From positions 2,237,501 through 2,301,500 of the forward strand of contig NZ_CP005188.1 of the NCBI RefSeq assembly GCF_001563285.1: DNA of 64,000 bases. Reading direction: 5' to 3'. Positions within the stretch are counted from its first letter, which is position 1. Each line of letters starts with the position of its first letter. The position numbers and the translations under genes are program-made. The notes beneath the pieces are model-generated. The model searched no databases, was not told the DNA's origin, and was given only the letters and a program-made list of their open reading frames with translations. Shown in pieces: positions 19,517-30,112 of the stretch. This DNA is from Sphingobium sp. MI1205 (GTDB lineage: Bacteria > Pseudomonadota > Alphaproteobacteria > Sphingomonadales > Sphingomonadaceae).

Positions 19517-20224
19517 TCAGATGAGAAGGATGTCGCCCGCATGAATGGCACGGGCGTCGCCATTCGCCAAGCGCAGGATCAGCATGCCTTGCGTATCCAG
19601 CGTGCCGAAAGAACCCTCGACCACTTCGCCATCGGGCTGGACGACGCGCATGGCTGTACCTTTGGGATGGGCATTGAGCAGCCAGTGCGTCCGCACCGGG
19701 TCCAGCCCCTGCGCGCGCCAGACCGCCACCCAATGCCCGAACAGCTCGGCCAGTCGCTGGATCAGGATGCCCGCCTCGGCCTCGCTCGCGCCCTGTGCAG
19801 CCAAGCTCGTCACGGGCCGGTCAAGGCCGGTCGGATGGCCGGTCACATTGATGCCAATGCCCACGACGACGGCGTCCCCCGCCCGTTCCAGCAATATTCC
19901 GGCGATCTTCGCGCCATCGACCAGCACATCATTGGGCCATTTTATCTGCGCCTGCCCAGCGCACAGCGGCGCGACCAGCGCATGCACCGCATTGGCGGCC
20001 ACCAGCGCCAACAGATGCGGCGGCGGATCGCCCGGTCGCAAGCGGACCAGCGTTGAACAGTAAAGATTTCCTTCGGGGCTTTCCCAGGCGCGGCCCATCC
20101 GACCCCGCCCTCCGATCTGGCGTCCGGCACGCAGCCAAGCGCCTTCCGGCACGCCTTGCTCCGCCAACGCCAACATGTCGGCGTTGGTGGAGCCGGTCTC
20201 CGCTACGAAACGGATGTCGGTCAG
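19517..20224 (-). CDS. birA: Biotin--[acetyl-CoA-carboxylase] ligase, probable CTG start
   Basis: Attaches biotin to the carboxyl carrier protein of acetyl-CoA carboxylase. Visible motifs are ETGSTN near the N-terminus, [10 protein letters not shown] (biotinyl-AMP loop), [17 protein letters not shown], and GIGINV. There is no N-terminal HTH, so it is a monofunctional (group I) ligase. The first standard start, ATG at 20176, would delete ETGSTN, which belongs to the biotin site. No ATG, GTG or TTG lies upstream in frame. A CTG at 20224 restores the motif and overlaps the nuoN stop as CTGA, mimicking the ATGA couplings seen elsewhere in this operon. With that start the protein has about 235 residues. 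Confidence 0.85.
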   Translation of the reverse strand: MTDIRFVAETGSTNADMLALAEQGVPEGAWLRAGRQIGGRGRMGRAWESPEGNLYCSTLVRLRPGDPPPHLLALVAANAVHALVAPLCAGQAQIKWPNDVLVDGAKIAGILLERAGDAVVVGIGINVTGHPTGLDRPVTSLAAQGASEAEAGILIQRLAELFGHWVAVWRAQGLDPVRTHWLLNAHPKGTAMRVVQPDGEVVEGSFGTLDTQGMLILRLANGDARAIHAGDILLI

Positions 20225-21657
20225 AATAGCGACGCGGCAGCCGCCGCGCTCGCCTGATCGAGCACGGGGTTCAGCAGATAGCCGACGACGATCACAACCG
20301 CGCAGGCAGTCAGGATGACATTCTCGACCGCCCCGCCGCGCGCTTCATAGGCGGCTGCCGGCTCGTCGAAATACATCGTCTTGATGATCTTCAGATAATA
20401 ATATGCCCCGATCACCGAAGCCGCGATGCCGAAGGCGGCCAACGCCGTCAGTCCGGCCGCAACCGCCGCATCGAACACCAGGAACTTCGCCCAGAAACCG
20501 AACAGCGGCGGAATGCCCGCCATGGAGAACATGAAGATCGCCAACGCGGCGGCCAGCCCCTTGCGCGACTGGGACAGGCCAGCCAGGCTCGCGATGGTCT
20601 CGACCGGACGCCCTTCCGCATCGCGCATCTGAAGAATGCAGGCGAAACCGCCGATCGTCATGACGACATAGATCGCCATATAGCTCATCGTCGCCGCGAC
20701 ACCGGCCGGGGTCGCCGCGGCCAGGCCGATCAGCGCGAAGCCGACATTGTTGATCGACGAATAGGCCATCAGCCGCTTGATGTTGGTCTGGCCGATCGCC
20801 GCCACCGCACCGAAAATGATCGAAGCGAGCGCCACGAAAATCACGATCTGCTGCCAGTCCAGCCCCGCCGGACCGAGCGCCTCGATCGCGACGCGGACCG
20901 TCAGCGCCATCGCCGCCACCTTCGGCGCGCTGCCGAAGAATGCGGTGACCGGAGTCGGTGCGCCTTCATAAACATCCGGCGTCCACATGTGGAACGGCAC
21001 AGCGCTCATCTTGAACGCCAGACCCGCCAGCAGGAAAACCAGGCCGAACAGTTCGCCCTTGCCCACTCCATCGCCCAACGCGACCGCAATGCCATCGAAA
21101 CTCGTGGTGCCGGTGAAGCCGTACAACAGCGTCGTGCCGTAAAGCAGGATACCGCTCGCCAGCGAGCCAAGCACGAAATATTTCAGGCCCGCTTCGGAAG
21201 ACCGCTCATCCTGCCGCATGAAGCTCGCCAGCACATAGGCGGCAAGGCTCTGCATCTCCAGCCCGACATACAGCGTCAGCAGGTCGCCCGCCGACACCAT
21301 CATCCCCATGCCGATGCTGCTGAACAGGATCAGGATAGGATATTCCGGACGAAGCGCGCCCGACGCGAGGAAATAGCGCGGAGCAAGCAGGATGGCCGCC
21401 GCCGCCGCTGCATAGATCAGCACCTTGGCGAACACCGAAAAGGCATCCGCTCGGACCAGGCCGTCAAAGGCCAGCGGACCATGCGCCATCGAAGTCGGCA
21501 GCACCAGCGCCGCAACCACCAGCGTCAGCACCGACAGCCAGTTAACGACGCGCGCCGTGCCATCGCCGCCAAAGGCAGCGATCATCAGCAACACCAGGCC
21601 ACCTGCTGTCAGGATCAGTTCCGGCAAAACCGCCAGAAGGGAAGCGGAATCAATCAT
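20221..21657 (-). CDS. nuoN: NADH-quinone oxidoreductase subunit N
   Basis: A 478-residue antiporter-like membrane subunit of complex I, with about 14 predicted membrane helices. Conserved blocks include YVGLEMQSLAAYVLASF (with the key Glu), SEAGLKYFVLGSLASG with its Lys, and KRLMAYSSINNVGFALIG. It contributes a proton channel in the membrane arm. Its ATG overlaps the nuoM stop (TGATG), and its own TGA overlaps the presumed CTG of birA. It is the last of the fourteen nuo genes. Confidence 0.95.
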   Translation of the reverse strand: MIDSASLLAVLPELILTAGGLVLLMIAAFGGDGTARVVNWLSVLTLVVAALVLPTSMAHGPLAFDGLVRADAFSVFAKVLIYAAAAAAILLAPRYFLASGALRPEYPILILFSSIGMGMMVSAGDLLTLYVGLEMQSLAAYVLASFMRQDERSSEAGLKYFVLGSLASGILLYGTTLLYGFTGTTSFDGIAVALGDGVGKGELFGLVFLLAGLAFKMSAVPFHMWTPDVYEGAPTPVTAFFGSAPKVAAMALTVRVAIEALGPAGLDWQQIVIFVALASIIFGAVAAIGQTNIKRLMAYSSINNVGFALIGLAAATPAGVAATMSYMAIYVVMTIGGFACILQMRDAEGRPVETIASLAGLSQSRKGLAAALAIFMFSMAGIPPLFGFWAKFLVFDAAVAAGLTALAAFGIAASVIGAYYYLKIIKTMYFDEPAAAYEARGGAVENVILTACAVVIVVGYLLNPVLDQASAAAAASLF

Positions 21658-23228
21658 CAGTGCGCCTCCCCCGACGCTTTTTCATGGGTCATTGGCGCAA
21701 CTTCTTCATGATGGGCCGCCCCTGCAGGAATGGCTGGCCCCATCTTGATCTTGGAATCCCCGACCGGAGCGGCCGCGGCAAGGCGGGCCTCCAGCGCGCG
21801 GATGTCGGACCGCATCGGCGCCAGGAAGCTTTCAGGATAGATGCCCATCCACAGCACGGCGGCGGCGATCGGCGCCAACAGCCACATTTCACGCATCGAC
21901 AGGTCCGGCATCGCCGCCGCATCGGCATTCTTCTGTTCGCCATAACAGATGCGGCGATAGAGATAGAGCATATAGGCCGCACCCAGAATGATGCCCGTGG
22001 TGCAGACCAGCGCGACCCAGCTCGACGCCTGATAAATGCCCATCAGGGCCAGGAATTCGCCGACAAAGTTGCTCGTCCCCGGCAATCCGACCGACGCCAT
22101 GGTGAACAGCAGGAACAGCACCGCATATTTGGGCATGTTGATCGACAGGCCGCCATAACGGGCAATCTCTCGCGTATGCAGACGGTCGTAGATCACGCCC
22201 ACGCACAGGAACAGCGCGCCCGACACCAGGCCGTGGCCCAGCATCACCATCATCGCGCCTTCAATGCCCGCCTGGTTGAACGCGAACAGGCCGACCGTGA
22301 CGATCGCCATGTGCGCGACCGATGAATAGGCGATCAGCTTCTTCATGTCGGTCTGCACCAGCGCGACGAGGCTGGTATACACCACCGCCACCATCGACAG
22401 GCCCCATACGAGCCACGCCAGTTCGGCGGAGGCTTCCGGGAACATCGGCAGCGAGAAGCGGATGAAACCATAGCCGCCCATCTTCAGCAGCACGCCCGCC
22501 AGGATGACAGAACCTGCCGTAGGCGCCTGAACGTGCGCGTCGGGCAGCCAGGTGTGGACTGGCCACATCGGCATCTTGACCGCAAAGCTCGCGAAGAATG
22601 CGAGGAACAGCCAGGTCTGAACATGCGGATCGAAATTATACGCCATCAGCGTCGGGATGTCGGTGGTGCCAGCTTCATGCACCATCCACATCATCGCGAT
22701 CAGCATCAGCACCGATCCGAGCAGCGTATAGAGGAAGAATTTGTAGGACGCGTAGATGCGGTCCGCCCCGCCCCAGATGCCGATGATCAGGTACATCGGA
22801 ATCAGCCCGGCTTCGAACATCACGTAGAAAAGGTAGAGATCCTGCGCCGTGAAGACGCCGATCATCAGCACCTCCATGAACAGGAAGGCAGCCATATATT
22901 CGCCCACCCGCTTCTCGATCGACTGCCAGCTCGCGCCGATGCAGATCGGCATCAGGAACACAGTCAGCATGATCAGGACGAGCGCGATGCCGTCGATGCC
23001 CAGCGCCCAAGCGAAACGGCCGAAAATCGGCGCATATTCCTGGAACTGCCATTGCGCGGCGGTGTCCGCCTGGTCGAAATTCGCCCATAGCAGCACGCCG
23101 AGCGCCAGATCGACCAGCGTCGCCACCAGCGCAATCCAGCGCGCCTGGTTCGCGCCCGCATAGAGACAGGCAATGGCCCCCGCCATCGGCACTGCCATCA
23201 TCAGGGAAAGGATGGGGAAGCCGTCCAT
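21657..23228 (-). CDS. nuoM: NADH-quinone oxidoreductase subunit M
   Basis: A 523-residue antiporter-like subunit of the complex I membrane arm. The helix-7/8 region holds [39 protein letters not shown] marks the family signature, and [12 protein letters not shown] is the second conserved block. The charged residues of the proton path (Glu in [17 protein letters not shown], Lys in SYKFF) are present. It ends with a short hydrophilic His/Glu tail. It overlaps nuoN by one base; nuoL ends at the same base where it starts. Confidence 0.95.
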   Translation of the reverse strand: MDGFPILSLMMAVPMAGAIACLYAGANQARWIALVATLVDLALGVLLWANFDQADTAAQWQFQEYAPIFGRFAWALGIDGIALVLIMLTVFLMPICIGASWQSIEKRVGEYMAAFLFMEVLMIGVFTAQDLYLFYVMFEAGLIPMYLIIGIWGGADRIYASYKFFLYTLLGSVLMLIAMMWMVHEAGTTDIPTLMAYNFDPHVQTWLFLAFFASFAVKMPMWPVHTWLPDAHVQAPTAGSVILAGVLLKMGGYGFIRFSLPMFPEASAELAWLVWGLSMVAVVYTSLVALVQTDMKKLIAYSSVAHMAIVTVGLFAFNQAGIEGAMMVMLGHGLVSGALFLCVGVIYDRLHTREIARYGGLSINMPKYAVLFLLFTMASVGLPGTSNFVGEFLALMGIYQASSWVALVCTTGIILGAAYMLYLYRRICYGEQKNADAAAMPDLSMREMWLLAPIAAAVLWMGIYPESFLAPMRSDIRALEARLAAAAPVGDSKIKMGPAIPAGAAHHEEVAPMTHEKASGEAH

Positions 23229-25342
23229 TATCGTGTCATCGCCCAGGTTGCTGCCGCGGCGAGGCCGATCAGCATCACCAGCGCGTATGTGTAGAGGTAG
23301 CCGGACTGAAGCCGACGGGTGACTTTGTTGCCCTGCACGACCAGCGCGGCGAGCCCATTGGGGCCGAAGCGGTCGATGAAACCGACGTCACCGAACTTCC
23401 AGAAGAAGCGGCCGATGGCGAAGGCGGGCCTGACGAACAGGAAGTGGTAAAGCTCGTCAAAATACCATTTGTTGAGCAGGAACTGGTACAGCACCCCGAA
23501 CTCGGCGACGAACCGCCGCGGCCAGTCGGTGTTCTTGATATAGCTCAGCCACGCGATGACGAGGCCGGTCAGCATCACCGTGAACGGCGCGAACTTGACC
23601 CACACCGGCACTTCATGCGCGGCATGCATCAGATGACTGTCGAACGACAGCGCGCCCTTCCAGAACTCGACGCCGCCCTCGGAGCCAATGAACTGGTCGT
23701 GGAAAATGAAACCGGCGAACACCGCGCCCAGGCTCAGCACGATCAACGGGATCAGCATGACCCACGGACTTTCATGCGGATGATAGCCGCCAGTGCCGCC
23801 ATGCAGCGCATGCGCATCAGCTTCATGCCCATGGGGGTCATGACCTGCATTTTCCTGCGCCGGGGCGTTGGCATGCTCCGACCCATGACCATGGGTCGCA
23901 TGATCGTCATGCGTCGTCTCTTCATCGGGTGATTCATGATGGCCGTGGATCGCGTGCTGGATATGCTCCGAAGCGGCCCAGCGCGGCTTGCCGAAGAAGG
24001 TCAGGAATACCAGCCGCCAGCTGTAGAAGCTGGTCAGCAGCGCCGCGAACACGCCCACGAGGAACGCACCCACGCCCGCGCCGCCCGAAGCATAGGCAGC
24101 CTCAAGGATGCCGTCCTTCGAATAGAAGCCCGCAAAGCCGACGCCGACGAGCGGCAGGCCGACGCCCGTGATGGCCAGCGTGCCCAGCGTCATCGTCCAG
24201 AAGGTGATCGGGATCTCCTTCCGCAGCGCGCCATAATAACGCATGTCCTGCTCATGGTGCATCGCATGGATCACCGATCCTGCGCCCAGGAACAGCAGCG
24301 CCTTGAAGAAAGCGTGCGTGAACAGGTGGAACATCGCCGCGCCATATGCGCCGACGCCCGCCGCGAAGAACATGTAGCCCAGCTGCGAACAGGTTGAATA
24401 GGCGATGACGCGCTTGATGTCGTTCTGCACCGTGCCCACCGTGGCCGCGAACAGACAGGTGGCCGCGCCGATGAACGTCACGAAACCCAAAGCGGTCGGC
24501 GATGTTTCGAACATCGGCGACAGGCGGCACACCATGAACACGCCCGCAGTCACCATCGTCGCCGCGTGGATCAACGCCGACACAGGGGTTGGGCCCTCCA
24601 TCGCGTCCGGCAGCCAGGTGTGCAGGCCAAGCTGCGCCGACTTGCCCATCGCACCGATGAACAGCAACAGGCACAGAACGGTCATCGTGTCGAAGCGATA
24701 GCCGAGAAAGCCGATGGTCGAACCCGCCATTGACGGCGCTGCGGCCAGGATTTCCGGGATCGAGATGGTGTCGAACACCAGATAGGTGCCGAAAATGCCC
24801 AGCATGAAGCCAAGGTCGCCGACGCGATTGACCACGAAGGCCTTGATCGCTGCGGCGTTGGCGCTCGGCTTGCGGAACCAGAAACCGATCAGCAGGTACG
24901 ACGCAAGACCGACGCCTTCCCAGCCGAAGAACATCTGCAACAGATTGTTCGCCGTCACCAGCATCAGCATCGCAAAGGTAAAGAGCGAGAGATAGGCGAA
25001 GAAGCGCGGCTGATCCGGCTCCTCCTCCATATAGCCCCAGCTGTAGAGGTGGACGAGGCTCGACACGCTGGTGATGACGACCAGCATGACCGCCGTCATC
25101 GCATCGACGCGCAGCGCCCATTGGGCGTCGAAGCTGCCCGACTGGATCCAGGTGAAGGCGGGCGCGACATAGGCTTCCGCATGACCGGTCAGGAAGCTGA
25201 TGAAGATCGGCCAGCTCAACGCGCAGCTGATGAACAGCGCGCCGGTGGTGATGATCTTCGCGGGCAGATTGCCCAGCGCCTTGTTGCCAAGGCCGGCGAT
25301 GACAGCCGCGATGAGCGGAAGAAGGACGATAAGCTGGATCAT
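23228..25342 (-). CDS. nuoL: NADH-quinone oxidoreductase subunit L, with a histidine-rich loop
   Basis: A 704-residue distal antiporter-like subunit of complex I. It has [19 protein letters not shown] with its conserved Glu, [30 protein letters not shown], and a lateral-helix C-terminal part. Residues about 457-527 form a hydrophilic insert with around 20 histidines, mixed with Asp and Glu (for example [14 protein letters not shown]). It lies between the core antiporter helices and the C-terminal region, making the protein longer than the ~610-residue E. coli subunit. The start lies 7 bp after nuoK. Confidence 0.95.
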   Translation of the reverse strand: MIQLIVLLPLIAAVIAGLGNKALGNLPAKIITTGALFISCALSWPIFISFLTGHAEAYVAPAFTWIQSGSFDAQWALRVDAMTAVMLVVITSVSSLVHLYSWGYMEEEPDQPRFFAYLSLFTFAMLMLVTANNLLQMFFGWEGVGLASYLLIGFWFRKPSANAAAIKAFVVNRVGDLGFMLGIFGTYLVFDTISIPEILAAAPSMAGSTIGFLGYRFDTMTVLCLLLFIGAMGKSAQLGLHTWLPDAMEGPTPVSALIHAATMVTAGVFMVCRLSPMFETSPTALGFVTFIGAATCLFAATVGTVQNDIKRVIAYSTCSQLGYMFFAAGVGAYGAAMFHLFTHAFFKALLFLGAGSVIHAMHHEQDMRYYGALRKEIPITFWTMTLGTLAITGVGLPLVGVGFAGFYSKDGILEAAYASGGAGVGAFLVGVFAALLTSFYSWRLVFLTFFGKPRWAASEHIQHAIHGHHESPDEETTHDDHATHGHGSEHANAPAQENAGHDPHGHEADAHALHGGTGGYHPHESPWVMLIPLIVLSLGAVFAGFIFHDQFIGSEGGVEFWKGALSFDSHLMHAAHEVPVWVKFAPFTVMLTGLVIAWLSYIKNTDWPRRFVAEFGVLYQFLLNKWYFDELYHFLFVRPAFAIGRFFWKFGDVGFIDRFGPNGLAALVVQGNKVTRRLQSGYLYTYALVMLIGLAAAATWAMTR

Positions 25343-25349
25343 GTCAGGC

Positions 25350-25655
25350 TCAGCCCTTCATCCGGTTGACATCATCGACGGCGATGGTGCCGCGACCACG
25401 GAAATAGATGACGAGGATGGCAAGGCCGATGGCCGCCTCACCCGCCGCGACGGTCAGCACGAACATCGAAAATACCTGCCCGACCAGATCGCCAAGAAAT
25501 GCGCTGAACGCAACCAGGTTGATATTCACGCTGAGCAGGATCAGCTCGATCGCCATCAGGATGATGATGACATTCTTGCGATTGATGAAGATGCCCAGCA
25601 CGCCCATCACGAACAGGATCGCGCTGACCACAAGATAATGCTGAAGGCCGATCAC
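25350..25655 (-). CDS. nuoK: NADH-quinone oxidoreductase subunit K
   Basis: A 101-residue subunit with three membrane helices in the complex I membrane arm. Both conserved intramembrane glutamates are present: in [18 protein letters not shown] and in [14 protein letters not shown]. The start is GTG at 25655, which overlaps the nuoJ stop as GTGA. An open frame runs further upstream, but it is nuoJ sequence in another frame. The usual length for NuoK is 100-102 residues, which supports this start. Confidence 0.95.
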   Translation of the reverse strand: MIGLQHYLVVSAILFVMGVLGIFINRKNVIIILMAIELILLSVNINLVAFSAFLGDLVGQVFSMFVLTVAAGEAAIGLAILVIYFRGRGTIAVDDVNRMKG

Positions 25656-26263
25656 AGCTCCACCCCCTGCCCCACGGGCTGATTGACGTTGCGGATCGCA
25701 TCCTGCGGACGGCGGCGGTTCTGCTTCGCGATATTCTGGCCGCGCACGCCGCCCCGCGCCCGATGCGTCAGCACGATGGCGCCGATCATCGCGACCAGCA
25801 GAACGATGCCCGCCGCTTCGAACAGGAAGATATAGCGCGTGTACAGCAGTCCCCCGATCGCCTGAATGTTGGACAGATCCGGGTTCATCGGCGCGGCCCG
25901 CTGCGCCAGTTCGACCGGCCCCGCGCTCCAGATGCCGATGCCCAGCACGATCTCCGCCAACAGCACCAGCGCGATCAGCGCGCCGAACGGCAGGTAATCG
26001 ACAAAACCCGCGCGCAGCTCGGCAAAGTCGATGTCCAGCATCATGACGACGAACAGGAACAGCACCGCGACCGCGCCCACATAGACGATGATCAGCAGCA
26101 TCGCGATGAACTCCGCGCCCAGCAGCACCATCAGGCCCGCCGCGTTGAAGAAGGCCATGATCAGCCACAACACCGAATGGACCGGATTGCGCGACAATAT
26201 GGTGAGCGCGCCGCTGCTCACCACCAGAATGGCGAACAGGTAAAAGGCGAGGACGTGAATCAC
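25652..26263 (-). CDS. nuoJ: NADH-quinone oxidoreductase subunit J
   Basis: A 203-residue membrane subunit with five predicted helices. It has the conserved [51 protein letters not shown] region that carries the pi-bulge helix important in coupling. The start is GTG at 26263; an ATG a few bases upstream is out of frame. The C-terminal ~30 residues ([18 protein letters not shown]) are basic and hydrophilic. It sits 30 bp after nuoI and overlaps nuoK by four bases. Confidence 0.93.
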   Translation of the reverse strand: MIHVLAFYLFAILVVSSGALTILSRNPVHSVLWLIMAFFNAAGLMVLLGAEFIAMLLIIVYVGAVAVLFLFVVMMLDIDFAELRAGFVDYLPFGALIALVLLAEIVLGIGIWSAGPVELAQRAAPMNPDLSNIQAIGGLLYTRYIFLFEAAGIVLLVAMIGAIVLTHRARGGVRGQNIAKQNRRRPQDAIRNVNQPVGQGVEL

Positions 26264-26293
26264 AGGTTCATATTTCCCTTTGACGCGCGCGGC

Positions 26294-26779
26294 TTAACGA
26301 TAGGGGGCATCGGCGGCAAGGTTCGCGGCGATCGCGCGCTCCCACTTGTCACCATTTTCAAGGAGCTTGGCCTTGTCGTAGATCAGCTCCTCGCGGGTTT
26401 CGGTCGCGAACTCGAAGTTCGGCCCTTCCACGACCGCGTCCACCGGGCAGGCTTCCTGGCAGAAGCCGCAATAGATGCACTTGGTCATGTCGATGTCGTA
26501 GCGCGTCGTGCGGCGGCTGCCGTCCTCGCGCGGCTGCGCCTCGATGGTGATCGCCTGCGCCGGACAGATGGCTTCGCACAGCTTGCACGCGATGCAGCGT
26601 TCTTCGCCATTGGGATAGCGGCGCAGCGCATGCTCCCCCCGGAACCGCGGCGAAATCGGGTTCTTTTCATAGGGGTAGTTGATCGTCGCCTTGGGCTTGA
26701 AAAAATATTTCAAGGTCAGCCAGTGCGCCTTCACGAACTCCCAGAGGGTGAAGGATTTGACATAATAGCCGAGGCTCAT
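26294..26779 (-). CDS. nuoI: NADH-quinone oxidoreductase subunit I
   Basis: A 161-residue ferredoxin-like subunit that carries clusters N6a and N6b in the quinone-module arm. The two 4Fe-4S motifs are [12 protein letters not shown] and [12 protein letters not shown]. The N-terminal region ([26 protein letters not shown]) is the amphipathic membrane-facing part seen in proteobacterial NuoI. Its ATG overlaps the nuoH stop (ATGA), indicating coupled translation. Confidence 0.96.
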   Translation of the reverse strand: MSLGYYVKSFTLWEFVKAHWLTLKYFFKPKATINYPYEKNPISPRFRGEHALRRYPNGEERCIACKLCEAICPAQAITIEAQPREDGSRRTTRYDIDMTKCIYCGFCQEACPVDAVVEGPNFEFATETREELIYDKAKLLENGDKWERAIAANLAADAPYR

Positions 26780-27825
26780 TGTGCGCCTCCATAGCGCGTC
26801 AGCATGAGGAAGCCCGAAACCAGGAAGACGAAGAAGAGCGAGGTAGGCAGGAATATCTTCCAGCCCAGCCGCATCAGCTGGTCATAACGGTAACGGGGCA
26901 CCGTCGCCTTCACCCAGGAGAAGACGAAGAAGAAGAACAGAATCTTGGCGAACAGCCAGAGGATGCCTGGCACATAATAGAGCGGCGCCCAATCGAACGG
27001 CGGCAGATAACCGCCCCAGAACAGGATCGCGTTCAGCGCGCACATCAGGATGACGTTGGCATATTCGCCTAGCCAGTAGAGCGCGAAGGCCATGGACGAA
27101 TATTCGGTCTGATAGCCCGCGACCAGTTCGCTTTCCGCCTCGGTCAGGTCGAAGGGCGCGCGCGCCGTTTCCGCCATGGCCGAGATCAGGAACATGATCG
27201 CCATCGGGAAGAGCAGCGGGTTGAAGCCGTTGCCGTTCAGGAAGCCATAATAGCCCTTCTGGCTTTCCACGATTGCGGTCAGATTGAAGCTGCCCGCCCA
27301 CAGCACGACGCAGATCAGGATGAAGCCGATCGAGACTTCGTAGGAAATCATCTGCGCCGACGCACGGATCGCCGAATAGAAGGGATATTTGGAGTTGGAC
27401 GCCCAACCCGCCAGCACGATGCCGTACACGCCGAGCGACGAGATTGCGAGGATGTAGAGCAGGCCCACATTGATGTCCGCCAGCACGACGCCCACGTCGA
27501 ACGGCACCACCGCCCACGCCAGCAGCGCCACGGTAAAGGTGATGATGGGCGCGATGATGAACAGCGCCTTGTTCGCCGCCGAGGGAATGATCGTTTCCTG
27601 CAGGAAAACCTTCAAGCCATCCGCGAAGGACTGGAGCAGGCCGAAAGGCCCGACCACGTTCGGACCCCGCCGCAGCGCCATCGCCGCCCAGATCTTGCGG
27701 TCGGCATAGATGATCATGGCCACCGCCAGCATCAGCGGCAGGGCGATCACCAATATGCCGATGATCGTTGAAAGCAGCCAGGCGCCGTTGAACGGCATGC
27801 CCAGATTTTGGAAGAAAGCGGTCAC
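26776..27825 (-). CDS. nuoH: NADH-quinone oxidoreductase subunit H
   Basis: A 349-residue membrane subunit that joins the peripheral and membrane arms and lines the quinone chamber. Recognisable parts are [24 protein letters not shown], the acidic loop [29 protein letters not shown], and [14 protein letters not shown] near the C-terminus. It has about eight helices. It starts with ATG 115 bp after nuoG; the gap carries a dispersed repeat. It overlaps nuoI by four bases. Confidence 0.96.
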   Translation of the reverse strand: MTAFFQNLGMPFNGAWLLSTIIGILVIALPLMLAVAMIIYADRKIWAAMALRRGPNVVGPFGLLQSFADGLKVFLQETIIPSAANKALFIIAPIITFTVALLAWAVVPFDVGVVLADINVGLLYILAISSLGVYGIVLAGWASNSKYPFYSAIRASAQMISYEVSIGFILICVVLWAGSFNLTAIVESQKGYYGFLNGNGFNPLLFPMAIMFLISAMAETARAPFDLTEAESELVAGYQTEYSSMAFALYWLGEYANVILMCALNAILFWGGYLPPFDWAPLYYVPGILWLFAKILFFFFVFSWVKATVPRYRYDQLMRLGWKIFLPTSLFFVFLVSGFLMLTRYGGAQ

Positions 27826-27841
27826 TTATGTCCCCCCGCCC

Positions 27842-27893
27842 GTTCGGGCTGAGCCTGTCGAAGCCCGCGCGCGCCCTTCGACATTTGAACGAG
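27842..27893. repeat. Dispersed short inverted repeat between nuoG and nuoH
   Basis: The sequence TTCGGGCTGAGCCTGTCGAA followed by a GC spacer and GCCCTTCGACA forms a broken inverted repeat. Its core (CCTGTCGAAGCCC / its complement) is the same family as CCCTTCGACAGGCTCAGG at about 51259-51276 inside the E2 gene. Such elements are scattered in sphingomonad genomes. It lies within the nuo operon, where it could form RNA structure between nuoG and nuoH. Confidence 0.65.
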
Positions 27894-27940
27894 ACAATCG
27901 GCTCGATCAAACAGGGCGAACGGAAGTTTCCAGTCCATCA

Positions 27941-29947
27941 TCACTCCGCGGCCTCCGCGAAACTCACGCCGTGGATCAGCTCGGCCGAACATTGCTGCAT
28001 CGTCGGGCTGGCACGGCAGATGGCGTTGGTGAGGTAGAAATCCTTGATCGGCGAACCGAATTCGCCGCTCGCGCCGGTCGGCAGCCTGGGGATCGACCAG
28101 CCATAATCGGCCAGCCCCTCGACGCCCAGCGCCGGAACCGCCTTCGCCATTTCGGTGCGGAGAGCCTCGAAGCTGTCGAACGGCAGGGTTGCGCCCATCA
28201 CTTCCGACAAAGCGCGCAAGATCGACCAGTCTTCCCGCGCGTCGCCCGGCGCGAACACGGCCCTTTCGCCACGCTGCACCCGGCCTTCCAGATTGACGTA
28301 GGTGCCCGCCTTTTCGGCATAGCTTGCGCCCGGCAGGATAACGTCCGCCGCATGCGCGCCCTTGTCGCCATGATGGCCGATATAGACTTTGAAGCTGTCC
28401 TCGAACGCCGAATAATCGACCTCGTCCGCGCCCAGCGAGAAAAGCAGCTTGGGGCTAGCCGCCGCCACTGCCTTGATCCCGCCCTGCGTCGCATAGCCGA
28501 GCATCAGCCCGCCCATCCGTGCCGCCGCGAAGTGCAGGACGTTATATCCGTTCCAGCCCTCTTTCACGAGGCCCAGCGTATCGACCAGCGCGAGCGTGTC
28601 GCCATGCGCGCCGTCCTTCGCCAACACGCCGCCACCGACGATCATCGCCGGGCGAGCGGCCTTGCCGAACGCCTCGACCACCGCTTCCGGCAGCTTCGCC
28701 AGCAGCGATGCGTCATTGCCGAGCCATTCGACCTTATAGGTCAGGTCAACCTGCGGCCCGATGCCGAAAACCTTCGCGCCCTTCTTGATCGCCTTGCGGA
28801 TACGGGTGTTTACCAGCGGCGCTTCCCAGCGCAGGTTGGTGCCGACCAACAGGATCGCGTCCGCCGTCTCTATGCCATTGAGCGTCGTGTTGAAGTTCAC
28901 AGCAGACAGGCTCGACACATCATAGGCAAGGCCGGTCTGACGCCCTTCGAGCATCGTTCCGCCCAGCTTTTCGACCAGCGCCTTGCCCGCGAACATGGTT
29001 TCGCAATCGAGCAGGTCGCCCGCCAGCGCCGCGACCGAACCGCCGTGCTTTACCGCCGCGATGGCGGCAAATGCCTCGTTCCAGGTCGCCGGGACGAGCT
29101 TGCCGTCCTTGCGGACATAGGGCTTGTCGAGCCGCTTGCGGACCAGACCATCGACATTGTGCCGGGTCTTGTCGCTCGCCCACTCCTCGTTAACGTCGTC
29201 GTTGATGCGCGGCACGGCGCGCAGAACCTGACGGCCCCGGCTGTCGAGCCGGATATTGGTGCCGACCGCGTCCATCACGTCAATCGCTGGCGTCTTGCGC
29301 AACTCCCACGGACGCGCCTCAAACGCATAGGGCTTGGACGTCAGCGCGCCGACCGGGCAAAGATCAACCACATTGCCCGACAGCTCGCTCTTGGCGGCAT
29401 GTTCGAGATAGGTGGTGATCTGCATATCCTCGCCGCGGTAGATGGCGCCGATTTCCGGAACGCCCGCGACTTCCTCGGCAAAGCGCACGCAGCGGGTGCA
29501 CTGGATGCAGCGGGTCATGATCGTCTTGACGATCGGACCCATATATTTCTCGGTGACGGCGCGCTTGTTCTCGTCGAACCGGCTCGAACCCTTGCCGTAA
29601 GCGACCGACTGGTCCTGCAAATCGCATTCGCCGCCCTGGTCACAGATCGGGCAGTCGAGCGGGTGGTTGATGAGCAGGAACTCCATCACCCCTTCGCGCG
29701 CCTTCTTGACCATTTCGGTCTGCGTGAAGATTTCCTGATTTTCAGCAGCCGGCAGCGCGCACGACGCCTGCGGCTTGGGCGGTCCGGGCTTCACCTCGAC
29801 CAGGCACATGCGGCAATTGCCCGCGATGCTGAGCCGTTCATGATAGCAGAAGCGCGGAATTTCCTTCCCCGCCAGCTCGCACGCCTGGAGGACAGTCGCG
29901 CCCGCCGGAACCTCAAGTTCTACGCCGTCTACTTTGACTTTAGGCAT
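27941..29947 (-). CDS. nuoG: NADH-quinone oxidoreductase subunit G
   Basis: A 668-residue iron-sulfur subunit of the complex I NADH arm. The N-terminal 2Fe-2S domain has CELAGKEIPRFCYHERLSIAGNCRMCLVEV. The His-Cys 4Fe-4S motif is HPLDCPICDQGGECDLQD, and CIQCTRCVRFAEEVAG precedes the molybdopterin-oxidoreductase-like domain, which lacks a cofactor in this family. The size fits the short alphaproteobacterial/mitochondrial-type NuoG. The ATG at 29947 overlaps the stop of a 53-codon upstream ORF (TAATG). Confidence 0.96.
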   Translation of the reverse strand: MPKVKVDGVELEVPAGATVLQACELAGKEIPRFCYHERLSIAGNCRMCLVEVKPGPPKPQASCALPAAENQEIFTQTEMVKKAREGVMEFLLINHPLDCPICDQGGECDLQDQSVAYGKGSSRFDENKRAVTEKYMGPIVKTIMTRCIQCTRCVRFAEEVAGVPEIGAIYRGEDMQITTYLEHAAKSELSGNVVDLCPVGALTSKPYAFEARPWELRKTPAIDVMDAVGTNIRLDSRGRQVLRAVPRINDDVNEEWASDKTRHNVDGLVRKRLDKPYVRKDGKLVPATWNEAFAAIAAVKHGGSVAALAGDLLDCETMFAGKALVEKLGGTMLEGRQTGLAYDVSSLSAVNFNTTLNGIETADAILLVGTNLRWEAPLVNTRIRKAIKKGAKVFGIGPQVDLTYKVEWLGNDASLLAKLPEAVVEAFGKAARPAMIVGGGVLAKDGAHGDTLALVDTLGLVKEGWNGYNVLHFAAARMGGLMLGYATQGGIKAVAAASPKLLFSLGADEVDYSAFEDSFKVYIGHHGDKGAHAADVILPGASYAEKAGTYVNLEGRVQRGERAVFAPGDAREDWSILRALSEVMGATLPFDSFEALRTEMAKAVPALGVEGLADYGWSIPRLPTGASGEFGSPIKDFYLTNAICRASPTMQQCSAELIHGVSFAEAAE

Positions 29948-30108
29948 TAGAGATTACCTCGCAGCCATATGATGCTGCCGATGATTGCAAAGAGAAAAGC
30001 GAGGGCCAGCGTGACAAAGCAGCCAATGCGATGCCACCTCCGGCTACGCTGGTCCTTTGAAGGGATGAGCAGGCCAAAACCCTCGAGTACTGCGAAGAGA
30101 AGATCCAT
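29947..30108 (-). CDS. Small membrane protein gene between nuoF and nuoG (53 aa)
   Basis: An ATG at 30108, seven bases after a GGAG site at the end of nuoF, opens 53 codons ending in TAA that overlap the nuoG start as TAATG. The predicted protein has a hydrophobic N-terminal stretch (LLFAVLEGFGLLIP), a basic linker (SKDQRSRRWHR) and one clear membrane helix (about residues 28-48, FVTLALAFLFAIIGSIIWL). Placement, ribosome site and tight junctions (4 bp after nuoF, overlap with nuoG) argue it is translated. I do not recognise a family; it is not one of the fourteen Nuo subunits. It could be a complex I accessory or assembly peptide, or a translational relay for nuoG. Confidence 0.72.
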   Translation of the reverse strand: MDLLFAVLEGFGLLIPSKDQRSRRWHRIGCFVTLALAFLFAIIGSIIWLRGNL

Positions 30109-30112
30109 CGGG

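Noticed and set aside
27710..29950. 746-codon plus-strand open frame
   Set aside because: Antisense to nuoG and nuoH, with Arg/His-rich composition typical of shadow frames in high-GC DNA.
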